Positions 12,901 through 18,078 of a DNA stretch of 32,345 bases are shown here, in pieces. Position numbers and translations under genes: made by a program. Every line of letters begins with the position of its first letter. Position 1 is the first letter of the stretch. The notes beneath the pieces are model-generated. The model had not been told where the DNA came from. It saw only the letters and a program-made list of their open reading frames with translations, and made no database searches. Source of the stretch: an uncultured Bacteroidales bacterium. Lineage in GTDB: Bacteria; Bacteroidota; Bacteroidia; Bacteroidales; UBA3663. The stretch is taken from positions 1 through 32,345 of the forward strand of contig CACZAY010000004.1 of NCBI GenBank assembly GCA_902779265.1. Reading direction: 5' to 3'.

Positions 12901-13653
12901 CAGGGCATCTTCTTCACCTGTAGCAAGGACACCGTCTATCGCTTCACGGGCAAGGGCGCCTCTATGCGTGACTACATCTATGTCGAGCAGCCGCAGACCG
13001 ACGCTGAGGGCAACATCCTCTCGACAGCCCAGGTTGTCACCCTGACGCAATACAACAACGAGCCGCACGACGGATCGGGCAACCTGACTGCTGCCGAGGA
13101 TATGGGTTGGAACTGTATCGGTATTCCGTATCTCGTGAGCGAGTACAAGCCCTATGAGGCGGCCTACGATGCGCAGTATAACTTCACGGCATCGGCCACA
13201 GAATACAAGATGCAGTTGCCGAAGGAGCTCTGGCTCTACTACGACGACATGCAGACGCCGGTTGACTCCCTGCCGAACAGCATTTGGACAAAGGTTGATC
13301 ACAAGAACTACGCCGGCTTCTACGCCGTGCAGTCCAGTGACAGCGAGGCTGCCGATTGGCACCTCTCATCGGCCGTCACCCCAGCTCTTTGGGTCGGCGA
13401 GGGCCTGTTCACCCAGACCGCATCGTTCATGAGCGAAGACCTGCACTTCTATCTGCCCGTCTTCGGTTCCGACCAGGCCGGAGCCCCCAAGGCTCGTGTC
13501 ATGAAGCGTCTGTATGTGGCCAATGGCATTGACGAGACCCTCGACCGCAGTGATGCCTTGAAGGGCACGCTCTACGACCTGCAGGGCCGCCGCATCCAGA
13601 CCCCGACGCAGCGTGGCATCTATGTCCAGGATGGCAAGAAGGTCGCACTTTGA
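901..13653 (+). CDS. Giant secreted multi-module right-handed beta-helix surface protein (4250 aa)
   Basis: The N-terminus is a signal peptide (residues 1-23, cleavage after AVQA). Seven homologous modules follow, at about residues 24-540, 560-948, 961-1659, 1670-2143, 2153-2906, 2919-3473 and 3477-3839. Most open with a 'YVDP…G.SW.TA…LQDAI' strand, then an 'IFV..GTY' strand and a 'GV.VYGGF' strand, then beta-helix coils (VLDGVVIRDG, GGGAYL, IVRNC, NN.A..GG). Most close with a D-I-G-A-Y-E-Y-like motif (PDIGALENG, VDIGAYEYNG, YIDLGVYEYP). A jelly-roll-like domain is inserted at about 1011-1194. Residues 3840-4250 are a beta-rich tail ending in YDLQGRRI…GIYVQDGKKVAL, a type IX secretion-like sorting signal. 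No catalytic motif was recognised. It is probably an adhesin or structural surface protein of the choice-of-anchor/polymorphic-OMP-like beta-helix class. The ATG at 901 is chosen because the signal peptide starts there; ATG 904 is also possible. Confidence 0.9.
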   Translation: MMKSNRLFLTAMLSLASLSAVQATDYIRYVSKRQGAYNNSGLSWSTAKMNVQDAINDIKDKLDAGDRGYIFVDAGTYKPTQAIAGTGSSSTLYMSIQIPAGISVYGGFNGTETGSSAREIIGKRETVATEVGTYMKNRTVFTGSLSGEADFVWNDTKHRYNTSYYGNCYHVVWFAMNGYTTDSEGVKRYNALADSAVLDGVVIRDGYAYNNDINRVSHNAFGGGAYLVDNAIVRNCEVYHCESSRGGGGLYLDYGGLVENCYVHDCQTLGVNSTSGFGGGIMVDQKGLVSHCALINNVGRSGGGLSLNYNTAANAGGAGQYALAAAACLIAQNVSTVEAGGVYLNKGGLLNGVTIVRNKTYGTGVTLNGIVTGRSGGVYIRDHARIYNSVLWGNETSASNTNNLQYAATRSTSSNELKPHLTYVAISRADYTDWSGTKKVGISKLSDKNVNDDASTSFEKYTMFTTVSPTCGHVNDQSGLLMTDGSSYLKSCLWVPTASSGLCYAGLQLLDINEPSAIDISAGFIVDDLIDNEFSPKCTLGAYTAVAETPAHTTIGGVNTVFVDPNRISGNAYAQPGISWDSPLDNLTDALTYFEENGLTGQIFVKEGSLYTASRSAHDRLRGTTIPMVSGVSVYGGYAAELTGTDTSLRNPVTYPTIITGRVTEGDYASNVAHLVTFDGVTGSVLDGFELRWGNAASTVNADYGQNGAGVVVANGASAIIKNTTIADCTAAAGSAIYIESGSLSAENCIFRNNASSLTTSTTSGGTIYLAQGATMTQNHCDIVRNVGHAVVNHGSFTSANSLFYANMSSVVEDTNDKGELALAAFLGTGEYAGSHNMFDTASANDTHANALGQTILSWSFQTTSDTYPRFVNSTKNAGVSEAGDVTYYGRAVDYTPSDMNPAVNAASTDGVAHVSALSDGSWGYDMTTHAPRDYGGLPDIGALENGASVANSATQPLYGTVVYVRDYRNADGTVDYVSGGNGMSWSTAINGNSAYSNTTGANLGVPVQDMSYMIKDYDFKSTAGWTTTHNYTTYNARYAIAEQYDCTFDVYQTVTGLPTGWYNLTCQAFYKNRQGDQNTVYPVLYAQSGGTTASKKVMYYTDDKEALDYMHLTTITENFAGKTPHWDGGYPSNYGTAHLAFEYGLYKDNSVWIYVADGTLRVGIRKLNASSRDWTAFDNFQLMYYGENALNQQGTAGLQFAVDRAYETMKDGFVYRTVDTTEAFGNSGSSDGYPVTINHITYNETAEHPQVNVWVGAGEYTNPFGYQIRNNVKVYGGFPKTGNPGMNERHPQLTDGVPLSLANQGLNVADYETILQTNPSIEVRDEMRRSVSVLSHPYVCRVTDYDDHNRPRCRDIYYGCEWDGFTLRYGIKEGVVQRESGNGGRRNGGAGFSIYENAIIRNCVIRDNLLTTWTGTTREAIGRGGGAYCDGGTVINCYFRDNISDCKGAGNSMENYGAAMFMIWGTMYNTVIAHNGFLTDHDNCRGNGIFFESANFYNNTVVNNYGGNSAIGVYTASKDESHLTVYNSIIMANNKPLLWLMGGGTPCSFDHCYLQSEKNFAAGGYSNVQKTNCLENYNTSDYATINPFKLDYADALADYDYRITLKDESYNCVNAGTEELGYDYDGVTPVVLPDVDMDYTDRVQDCRVDIGAYEYNGAASITPDLTTEPGTAIYYVTEYGFGTTQAFNQANAACAKKLQKVLDAAGRYKYEHQGTRVIVKLAGVDATAAGYNENTCFKYYPCRTTEDGSDNVRVWSIMVPRGVEVWGGYTDDYVVTNVANGTVNVDRFTDDERSVMYHPTFLQTEYDNRNLNETVKGYHVVTFTDETFDVDGNVREGMTLSSAGVTDRAVLDGLFLVGGQADGESFGSTASQVNINQYGGAAVVTDYAHVRNCILKNNTATYGGALALMNKGLVSGCLIIDNEANYGGGIYVVEDGVTMSDGAVNSTSQGEASTLDANMPHVYTTTIVKNLGNQQGGGLWFSNDAEEPNVRVNSTVLWQNDSPDQANVAGQTSPDMPTDDNSISTFEWYPFAYSAVQNLRISGTSNISVDIQNKSGNRFGVDSTTNPAVYNGKNIARDTTQVDYYGLTVFSALCRTGMPYSNYERLVETEGLATRDYNKWSRDTIPTGTKQRTYVDIGARAYPSSSVTDLEHPFLRLFVAQTQDVNMDAYQAMQDFSADATPADANYVYGLLGSSFAYPFHNLDDALSYISELRSCDLWKNRANDLPFEICIARGEYYPQRDMQGNYGYSLANTYLIPEGVTLMGGFDCNELYGQYWKPREADSTTYTNRLLDNVVRFSADTLSRIWANVDHADTVAISQLPLDSMAYRRVLEDQNLNNILEPWEFQNQTNLSGNTVNLQNSGVYHVVSIIPYAPGVGQLPTPTYVNNDYFDHGQLNGFGLESRYIGQPVIIDGIHISDGYARDYVSGSLNDNGIYDYYRGGGVRGNGNWYCADYINGSDDDLRHQNMPTAVAYRDIPLYIRNSQFINNQAGYGAGIDANISTHIYDCLFAENKAISKRESVKWTVPSVSASDYGTTTTTNVSYPGNGAAVSFNNTLEVYNTIFSNNEAEDATALANKSVTFTTYRTLENASANPAIYGGMGAAIYGGYNSRMKVLNCDFVNNQACVYPAICTLNPNVGHDYTSAITEKEYNLVANNVFWGNATTEDVTSANTFAQGLSINYGNAGCFGSNGRYDVDLSKAPATQGALDSLYSEAIWFSAYEKGRGKTVANSADYRQINYTAGEYIEKTIYNQWLSAYASVGDVYETQNVNIVLSSDNDALDGPNFCNPSTTPGYAGYNEAADWSRARLNNLTDNGSCFLQQAIVNNGAEGYSTYWMTDAEGKYIGNGAYYEAYYENDENRRGMNLGNDIYMRSASTDENLPRVASDPSPTHNQTYIDLGVYEYPHARLVASTEGDAVDILWVSTIEKPENGTPDGSTWETPTSDLQRAIETLLSSRNGHRKEIRLTDGEYAPIYSYDGFKTFCINTEDINESVIFPEWGYVNGQLKYSQSDIDKYFVRSLTIKGGYSKDLRDQYDTELYPSVIRSTDRLDGTSPTWNYLFHVKDAIQRYGKGDDDALANGAMSSSSHEVSTIPVEIDGVTLVNNQALSGTHGTAIRYDDQIYSYESEGEIHTAYANAPTTANMSISADEYAELKKDNSVTVAVTYWTDDTYTLQSSVPTDYALYYRVVEHPAKLIISKCRVMNSGTHYDNSTLRDYTSSAVYIGQYGGDALIYNSVFHSNWGNPLEAYNTRTINNTVALNYGRWILMNSGAVDNLLESESENGTGEMLAPSARRGSVWRATYVPRHSNIMNTVLWRNNPSAENASVYGRQFALAGYVSDRDAASDSIFRRNSYTRFVNNEIVVTDGTDYSDTAFVNNRWNTYLSLDNDNISTGPNFKDPKLDASDWSVGGDIEQRDFSLHPSVRLVNKGDTAIYSDQVYDLAWIPTTELDYLDQPRVIRPSIEVGAIEYPQPLLRVIYVDPTQTENSDGTGWGNTMNSDHLQNAIDLAAIYSATNPPTEEDLNEAYVFVKGDNGTLFDGITLRSGVNIYGSIDPTNVTDSVRYTINEETGGYLYPHLHEDVEQVVNNRPGLVGPSTKRTVIASITTGQKNTFATDVPTRIDGVEISAKSEDNPLGAVLTPVLDIDPRSAVDGEIPAVAVSHVLVADNNASGATNVNVANVNNALIYEVLFRDNATSSANYVLNLGSTGYGVNLTVEGRTNDAAGNCRYDEAENNKLGSHLWYSIFNYAGKVADENTLSKYNYEVADANLNYQLTEHSLNIDRCDSINPMTLDAATANLVQFINYATDVDLLANPRVLNTRSAHSDIHVLDRGAFETWCIGNDTIGQNVFTDTLRVHYGGNYYPHEGSVVYLLEQSNLIAEAHELVPAYLLVKRGSSLYGHGQTVKAAYVAVEREVNAAGSVIALPYDMDYNFAANATHGPATFAYDAATRVLTLTPDVRTTAYSYNGQTRASARYQIMSATSPCWERIYDVDGATEACQGIFFTCSKDTVYRFTGKGASMRDYIYVEQPQTDAEGNILSTAQVVTLTQYNNEPHDGSGNLTAAEDMGWNCIGIPYLVSEYKPYEAAYDAQYNFTASATEYKMQLPKELWLYYDDMQTPVDSLPNSIWTKVDHKNYAGFYAVQSSDSEAADWHLSSAVTPALWVGEGLFTQTASFMSEDLHFYLPVFGSDQAGAPKARVMKRLYVANGIDETLDRSDALKGTLYDLQGRRIQTPTQRGIYVQDGKKVAL
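3425..3436. repeat. Complete 12-bp palindromic word CATCGGCCAATG
   Basis: This is a full match to CATYGGCCRATG inside the giant beta-helix gene. It is read there as Ala-Ser-Ala-Asn (GCA TCG GCC AAT). The Ala codon GCA before it is less common in this gene than GCC, which fits selection on the DNA word rather than on the codon. Confidence 0.6.
10133..10144. repeat. Complete 12-bp palindromic word CATTGGCCAATG
   Basis: This is a perfect palindrome and a full match to the window-wide consensus, inside module 6 of the giant gene. It is encoded as GCA TTG GCC AAT GGC. The gene otherwise prefers GCC for Ala and CTG/CTC for Leu. Confidence 0.6.
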
Positions 13654-13703
13654 TTTCCGTCCGCAAGGCAGTATTTTGTAATTCGTAATTTGAAATTGAA
13701 TAT

Positions 13704-16700
13704 ATGAAACGTTTGTTTGCAATAGTGGCATCGGCCATCATCGCTACGGCCGGACAGCTTGCCGCACAGACCATCAATATCAGCACATCGAGCATGGACG
13801 GCTGGAGCATCGACAACAACTCGACGTTCCACATCAATACCTGGTCCGGTGAAGGCGATGTCGACGGTAGCAACATGACCACGCCATTCCTCGAAAACTG
13901 GGTGCGCAATGGAAACTATCTGCCCGCCGCCACATGGAGCTACACGGTGACGGGACTGACGGCCAATGCCTACTACCGGCTCTCGGCCCTCGTGCGCGCC
14001 TACAACGAGCGCAGCACGATCTATCCGTCGGGCGTGTATCTCTACGCGGGCGACGGCGAGTCGGCCGACATCTCGACCGGCACGGACATCCGCTATAACA
14101 ACCAGTCGTCGGGCCGCTATGCCACGTTGACCGCTATTGGCCAGGCCGATGCCAACGGCAATCTTACCATCGGTATCCATTCAGGCAGCGGTACGACCAA
14201 CTGGGTGGCAATGAAGAACGTCTCGCTGACCAAGGTGAACAGCTCGTTGCAGACTCCGACGTTGAACGTGTGGTCTCAATTTGGAAATAATGCCACGGTT
14301 GTCGGAACCTCGTCGAGTGTAGGCTATTGGACGAACAGCAACGGCACGATTACCTATACGACGAGCGATGCTTCGGTCGCAACGGTTACGTCCGATGGCA
14401 CTGTCACATGCGTCGGCGCAGGTGTCGTTACAATAACGGTGCATTTGGCCGCCACATCGACCTATGCATCGGCCACACGCACCATTCAGGTTGTCGTCAA
14501 GCCGGACTGGAACACGACGGTAACGCCGACGCTCACATTGGCCATAGCCCAAAACCAGATGTACGTGGGCGACAAGTTGGCCACAACGACCAGCTACAAC
14601 GGTGACGGAGCCTTGACCTACACGTCGAGCAACACGGGCGTGGCTCCGGTTTCGGCCGATGGCGTTGTCTCCGCAGTCGGTGCGGGCACGGCCACGATTA
14701 CAGTGCATGCCGCTGCGACCGACGTTTTCAGCGCCGCAACAGCATCTGTCCAAGTGACGGTCTCATCGGCCAATGTCACCCTTGCCACCGCCACCTACGA
14801 GCGCGTCACCGGCGCGTCCAACCTTGTGGCCGGCGAATATCTGATTGTCTCCAACTCGTCGCCGAACTACGCCTTGAATGCGGGTGTGGCCAATGAGATA
14901 GCCAAGCGCGAGGTCACGGTCACGAACGGCGTGATTACCGCCCTTGACGACCTCGCCTTCATCCTGGAAGGCAGCAACGGCAGCTTCACGGCATCGGTCA
15001 AGAAGAACGACTATTACCTCGCGCCGCGCACCTCGACCGAAATCTACAGCACCACGGCCAAGCCGCTCTCGATTGCGGCCGATGGCGATTACTTCACCAT
15101 CCGAAATACGACCGATTCGCGCTACCTCAACTACAATTCGAACGGTCTCTTCCAGGCCTCGTCGAACACGGCCCGTAGGTTCATGCTATTCCGCCAGACG
15201 AGCGCCTTGACCCTGCTTGCCTTCCCCGAGCGGTCATACAGTGTGATTTTGTCCGATGGCTTTACAGCGCCCGCTGTGGGCAATCCGCGCGGTCTGGCCG
15301 TGACCTACACGTCGAGCGCGACGGATGTCGCTACGGTCAATGCCTCGACCGGTGCCGTCACGCTTGTCGGCCCGGGCACGACGGTGATTTCGGCCAATGC
15401 CACATACAACGGCGAGAGCATCGCGGTCAGCTACACCCTCACCGTGCGCCAGCTGACGCCTCAGGTCACGCTCTCGGCCCAGATGCTGACCCTGACGGCC
15501 GGCACGGTGGAATATTTCACGGCCGACCTGGGCGACTACGACGGAACGCCATTGGCCACAACCGACAATCCGAGCATCGCCAGCGTGGGCGAATATGCCG
15601 TCTCGGGCAGCGTGCGCACCTATAGCGTCTATGGCCACGTCGAGGGTCTGACGACGGTGTCATTGACCCTGCCTGCCACCCAGCGCTACAGCGCCACGAC
15701 ACTGACGATTCCCGTCACGGTCTTGAGCAATATCTTCACCTACAACCTGGTGATCGAGAATGCGCCGCAATATGGTGTTTCGATTGAAATCTGGGGCGTG
15801 AACTATTCGGCCAACGCCACGTTCAACTCGACGCGGGCGACGCTTACGGCCTCGGATGTCACGGTCAAGGCATTGGCCAACTACACGACCAACGTGACCA
15901 TCGACGGCCGGACGGTGACGGTGACCTATGCGCTGAAGATGCCCGAACTGGCCACGTTCATCCGACTGAAGAACTACAGCTGCAACCGCTATGCCTCAAT
16001 TTCGGCCGATGGCACTGCGCTCACCGTCGCTGCTTCGGGCGAAGACAACATCATCTATTACGACGAGTCGGGCCACTTCCTCTTCTACAGGAACGGCCAG
16101 TATGTCAAGGCGACCAACGTGATGGCCTCTGTGGCCGATGCGACATTGGCCACAACCTTCACCTTCCGGCAGGGCACGGGCGAGCACGCCGCCTGCTTCA
16201 GCATCCGGTCGGCCGACGGCAAGTACCTGCTCGCTTCGGCCGATGGCACTTCGACCAGCTCCGTGGCCGACAATGACTACGCCTTCTGGTACGTCGAGAC
16301 ACTCTCCACACTGCCCGTCACGACCACCGTGGCCGGCCTCGGCTATGCGACGCTCTATAGTCCCGTGGCATTGGACATCCCGGGCGGCATCACGGCCTAT
16401 TGCGTGCCCAGCAAGACGCAGATTGAGGGCAAGTCGGGCGTGGAGTATGAGCTGACGCTCGAACCGCTCGTCTCGGTCATTCCGGCACGCACGCCCGTCA
16501 TCATCGTGGGTACGCCGGGCACGACCTACGACTGCACGCTGCAATATGACAACACCGATGCGCCACGTACGTCCGACAGTGGTATCACGGGCCATTGTGC
16601 GGCCCAGGTGACGACCTCCGTAGCCGGTGCGGGCACGCTCTACGCCCTGCAACCCAACACGAACGAAGAGACCGTCGGCTTCTACCGCTACAGCCAGCCG

Positions 16701-16931
16701 CACACGAAGGGCTTCAAGAGCTATTTTGTCTCGACCAGCGAGCGTCCGGCCGCCAGCATCCGTCTGTTTTTTGCCGATGGCAGCGAGACCGCTCTCAATG
16801 CGGCAAGCATTCAGCCTGTGGCCGAAGACACCGCGGTCTATAACATCTGCGGCCAGCGCGTGGGCGATTCGCTCGAAGGCCTCCGTCCGGGCATCTACAT
16901 CCGTGGCGGTCGCAAGGTCATTGTGCGCTGA
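13704..16931 (+). CDS. Secreted multidomain protein with Ig-like (Big) and ricin-like domains (1075 aa)
   Basis: The signal peptide covers residues 1-22 (MKRLFAIVASA…AAQ). Residues about 23-180 resemble a galactose-binding-like carbohydrate-binding domain (GLTANAYYRLSALVRAYN). Two bacterial Ig-like group 2 domains follow at about 183-264 and 268-353, with typical 'TSSNTGVAPVSADGVVSAVG' strands. A ricin-like beta-trefoil segment lies at about 355-500 (YLIVSNSSPNYALNAG, YLNYNSNGLF), then Ig-like domains at about 510-580 and 580-675. A second trefoil-like segment lies at about 752-872 (ISADGKYLLASADG), then a beta domain. The C-terminus has the sorting tail YNICGQRV…GIYIRGGRKVIVR. No catalytic residues were recognised, so adhesion or glycan binding is the best guess. 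It starts 50 bases after the giant gene without a terminator between, so one operon is likely. Confidence 0.88.
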   Translation: MKRLFAIVASAIIATAGQLAAQTINISTSSMDGWSIDNNSTFHINTWSGEGDVDGSNMTTPFLENWVRNGNYLPAATWSYTVTGLTANAYYRLSALVRAYNERSTIYPSGVYLYAGDGESADISTGTDIRYNNQSSGRYATLTAIGQADANGNLTIGIHSGSGTTNWVAMKNVSLTKVNSSLQTPTLNVWSQFGNNATVVGTSSSVGYWTNSNGTITYTTSDASVATVTSDGTVTCVGAGVVTITVHLAATSTYASATRTIQVVVKPDWNTTVTPTLTLAIAQNQMYVGDKLATTTSYNGDGALTYTSSNTGVAPVSADGVVSAVGAGTATITVHAAATDVFSAATASVQVTVSSANVTLATATYERVTGASNLVAGEYLIVSNSSPNYALNAGVANEIAKREVTVTNGVITALDDLAFILEGSNGSFTASVKKNDYYLAPRTSTEIYSTTAKPLSIAADGDYFTIRNTTDSRYLNYNSNGLFQASSNTARRFMLFRQTSALTLLAFPERSYSVILSDGFTAPAVGNPRGLAVTYTSSATDVATVNASTGAVTLVGPGTTVISANATYNGESIAVSYTLTVRQLTPQVTLSAQMLTLTAGTVEYFTADLGDYDGTPLATTDNPSIASVGEYAVSGSVRTYSVYGHVEGLTTVSLTLPATQRYSATTLTIPVTVLSNIFTYNLVIENAPQYGVSIEIWGVNYSANATFNSTRATLTASDVTVKALANYTTNVTIDGRTVTVTYALKMPELATFIRLKNYSCNRYASISADGTALTVAASGEDNIIYYDESGHFLFYRNGQYVKATNVMASVADATLATTFTFRQGTGEHAACFSIRSADGKYLLASADGTSTSSVADNDYAFWYVETLSTLPVTTTVAGLGYATLYSPVALDIPGGITAYCVPSKTQIEGKSGVEYELTLEPLVSVIPARTPVIIVGTPGTTYDCTLQYDNTDAPRTSDSGITGHCAAQVTTSVAGAGTLYALQPNTNEETVGFYRYSQPHTKGFKSYFVSTSERPAASIRLFFADGSETALNAASIQPVAEDTAVYNICGQRVGDSLEGLRPGIYIRGGRKVIVR

Positions 16932-16936
16932 AAGGG

Positions 16937-16947
16937 CATTGGCCAAC
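16937..16947. repeat. Intergenic copy of the palindromic word
   Basis: CATTGGCCAAC begins six bases after the stop codon of the 1075-residue protein and before the terminator hairpin, in non-coding DNA. Confidence 0.5.
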
Positions 16948-16963
16948 AACCACTTTAAAGAAT

Positions 16964-17004
16964 GACACATCCCGAAAGTTGAACCAGAACTTTCGGGATG
17001 TGTC
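16964..17004. terminator. Bidirectional hairpin terminator between convergent genes
   Basis: GACACATCCCGAAAGTT (16964-16980) is followed by a 7-base loop and its exact reverse complement (16988-17004), giving a 17-bp perfect stem. It sits between the stop of the plus-strand surface gene at 16931 and the stop of the minus-strand outer-membrane gene at 17025, where it can serve both. No long U-run follows on either side, so termination strength is inferred from the stem and its position. Confidence 0.8.
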
Positions 17005-17024
17005 CGTATTATATCGGGGGCATT

Positions 17025-17567
17025 TCAGAAACGCAGGCCGACCTGTGCGCCGAAGCCGGGGATGTCGTCAAATTCATATTGGATGTTGAGGCCAATGTCC
17101 AGATGCAGCCGCCTGTAGAGCTTGAAGTCCAGTCCCGGACTGAAGCGCAGGAGACCGAAAGCGCGCTGCGAACTGTCCTTGAGGGGCAGTTCATCGACGA
17201 ACCATGCGCCGCCGATGCTGGTCCCGAGCGTGAATGAATGCTGGTCGAAGTGGCGGAATGGGATGAAGCAGGTATATTCCAGAAAGAGAGGAATGGCCTG
17301 GACGGTGCCGTTTTCTTTCCAAGGCTCGTCATCGCAGCTCTGGGCAACCTGAACTACACCGGTGCCGAGGCCCAGCGAATGTTGGCGGTTGAAGCGCCAT
17401 GCAGCAGTCACTTCTTCAAACTGCTCGCCGGCAAAGGGGATGTAGAGTGTGCCGCCGTAGCGTGCGCCGAACTGAACGTGCCCCTTGTCGTAGTCTTGCG
17501 CGCTTGCGACATTGGCCAATAAAATGAAAAGAGTCGCGAGTGTGACTCCGAGAAAACCTGTTTTCAT
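17025..17567 (-). CDS. Small outer-membrane beta-barrel protein (180 aa)
   Basis: From the ATG at 17567 the product begins MKTGFLGVTLATLF and has a clear signal peptide of about 23 residues ending ANVASAQ. The frame continues upstream by 17 codons to 17618, but that extension is Lys/Gln-rich and would bury the signal peptide, so the internal Met is preferred. The mature part alternates polar and aromatic residues in short strands (GHVQFGARYGGTLYIPF, HSLGLGTGVVQVA, LHLDIGLNIQYEFDD) and ends with a C-terminal Phe (GAQVGLRF), as outer-membrane barrels do. Its length fits an 8-stranded barrel of the OmpX/outer-membrane beta-barrel class. It has its own candidate promoter and is convergent with the surface-protein operon. 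The exact function is unknown. Confidence 0.85.
   Translation of the reverse strand: MKTGFLGVTLATLFILLANVASAQDYDKGHVQFGARYGGTLYIPFAGEQFEEVTAAWRFNRQHSLGLGTGVVQVAQSCDDEPWKENGTVQAIPLFLEYTCFIPFRHFDQHSFTLGTSIGGAWFVDELPLKDSSQRAFGLLRFSPGLDFKLYRRLHLDIGLNIQYEFDDIPGFGAQVGLRF
17510..17521. repeat. Palindromic word CATTGGCCAATA inside the signal-peptide codons
   Basis: The core ATTGGCCAAT (17511-17520) is a perfect 10-bp palindrome and encodes Leu-Ala-Asn in the signal peptide of the minus-strand barrel gene (TTG GCC AAT). This shows the word also occurs in a gene on the opposite strand. Confidence 0.5.
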
Positions 17568-17634
17568 CTGTTTTTGTTTCTTTTTTGTGGGTTGGATGTT
17601 GCGATATCTTGTGTGCATTTTTGTAATGCGGTGG

Positions 17635-17670
17635 CAAAGATAGGAAAAAAGTCCGGATTCCGGTCACAAA
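17635..17670 (-). promoter_or_regulatory. Candidate Bacteroidetes-type promoter of the beta-barrel gene
   Basis: Read on the minus strand, 17642-17635 is TATCTTTG, matching the -7 consensus TAnnTTTG. A TTTG at 17670-17667 could be the -33 element, with a spacer of 24 bases that is a little long. It would give a leader of about 60 bases before the ATG at 17567. Confidence 0.5.
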
Positions 17671-17883
17671 TTTCTTTTTGTTTTAGATTTTTATTGCTTT
17701 TTAACGCATTTTCGGCATTCGCCTCCCCAAAAAAGTGAGAAAACCGCCTTCTACCTTCAAAAGGCAGCAAAAAGGGAGAAGGTAAGCAGAAAGCCAGAAG
17801 AAAGTCATAAGGGGCGTATTTGTCCATTGCAATGGGGTTATTGGCCATAAAAGTAAAGAAATAAGCAAAAAATAATGAGGTGA
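17671..17883. other. AT-rich intergenic stretch between divergent promoters
   Basis: No convincing gene is seen between the minus-strand barrel gene and the plus-strand receptor promoter. The stretch holds a perfect 12-bp palindrome CCATTGCAATGG (17824-17835). Three bases further on is TTATTGGCCATAA (17838-17850), another intergenic copy of the GGCC-centred word. The pair could be an operator, but there is no further evidence for that. Confidence 0.4.
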
Positions 17884-17917
17884 TTTGCTCTTGTTTCAAA
17901 GTATTTGCCTATATTTG
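17884..17917 (+). promoter_or_regulatory. Candidate promoter for the leader ORF and TonB-dependent receptor
   Basis: TTTG at 17884-17887 and TATATTTG at 17910-17917 fit the Bacteroidetes -33/-7 pattern (TTTG, then TAnnTTTG) with a 22-base spacer. Transcription would begin near 17924, about six bases before the ATG of a 47-codon ORF and about 155 bases before the receptor start codon. Confidence 0.55.
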
Positions 17918-17929
17918 CAACGTTAATCG

Positions 17930-18073
17930 ATGAAGGATGCGACCCATGTGACGACAGATATGCCACGATTAGCAGGTGTTCAGAATTCACCAGATTCAAG
18001 AGATTTAAAACAACTACTTATTAAAGAAAGACACGGATCTTCGGTAACAGGAAGACCCTTTTTAGAGGATTGA
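17930..18073 (+). CDS. Possible 47-residue leader peptide upstream of the TonB receptor
   Basis: ATG at 17930 opens a frame of 47 codons (MKDATHVTTDMPRLAG…GRPFLED) that ends with TGA at 18071-18073, five bases before the receptor ATG at 18079. It fills nearly the whole predicted 5' leader. It has no signal peptide or recognised motif. It uses TTA, CTA and AGA codons that the GC-rich neighbours avoid, which may mean either a regulatory leader or chance. A stop-free frame of this length has perhaps a one-in-ten chance in such DNA, so the case rests on its position just after the promoter and just before the receptor. Confidence 0.3.
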   Translation: MKDATHVTTDMPRLAGVQNSPDSRDLKQLLIKERHGSSVTGRPFLED

Positions 18074-18078
18074 AAAAT

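Noticed and set aside
17564-17899. Minus-strand frame of 111 codons upstream of the beta-barrel gene
   Set aside because: It overlaps the promoter and start of the barrel gene and has a Lys/Phe-rich text typical of AT-rich intergenic DNA.
17918-18078. Possible cobalamin or other riboswitch in the TonB receptor leader
   Set aside because: I could not match any conserved riboswitch core. The inverted repeats present are short and weak.
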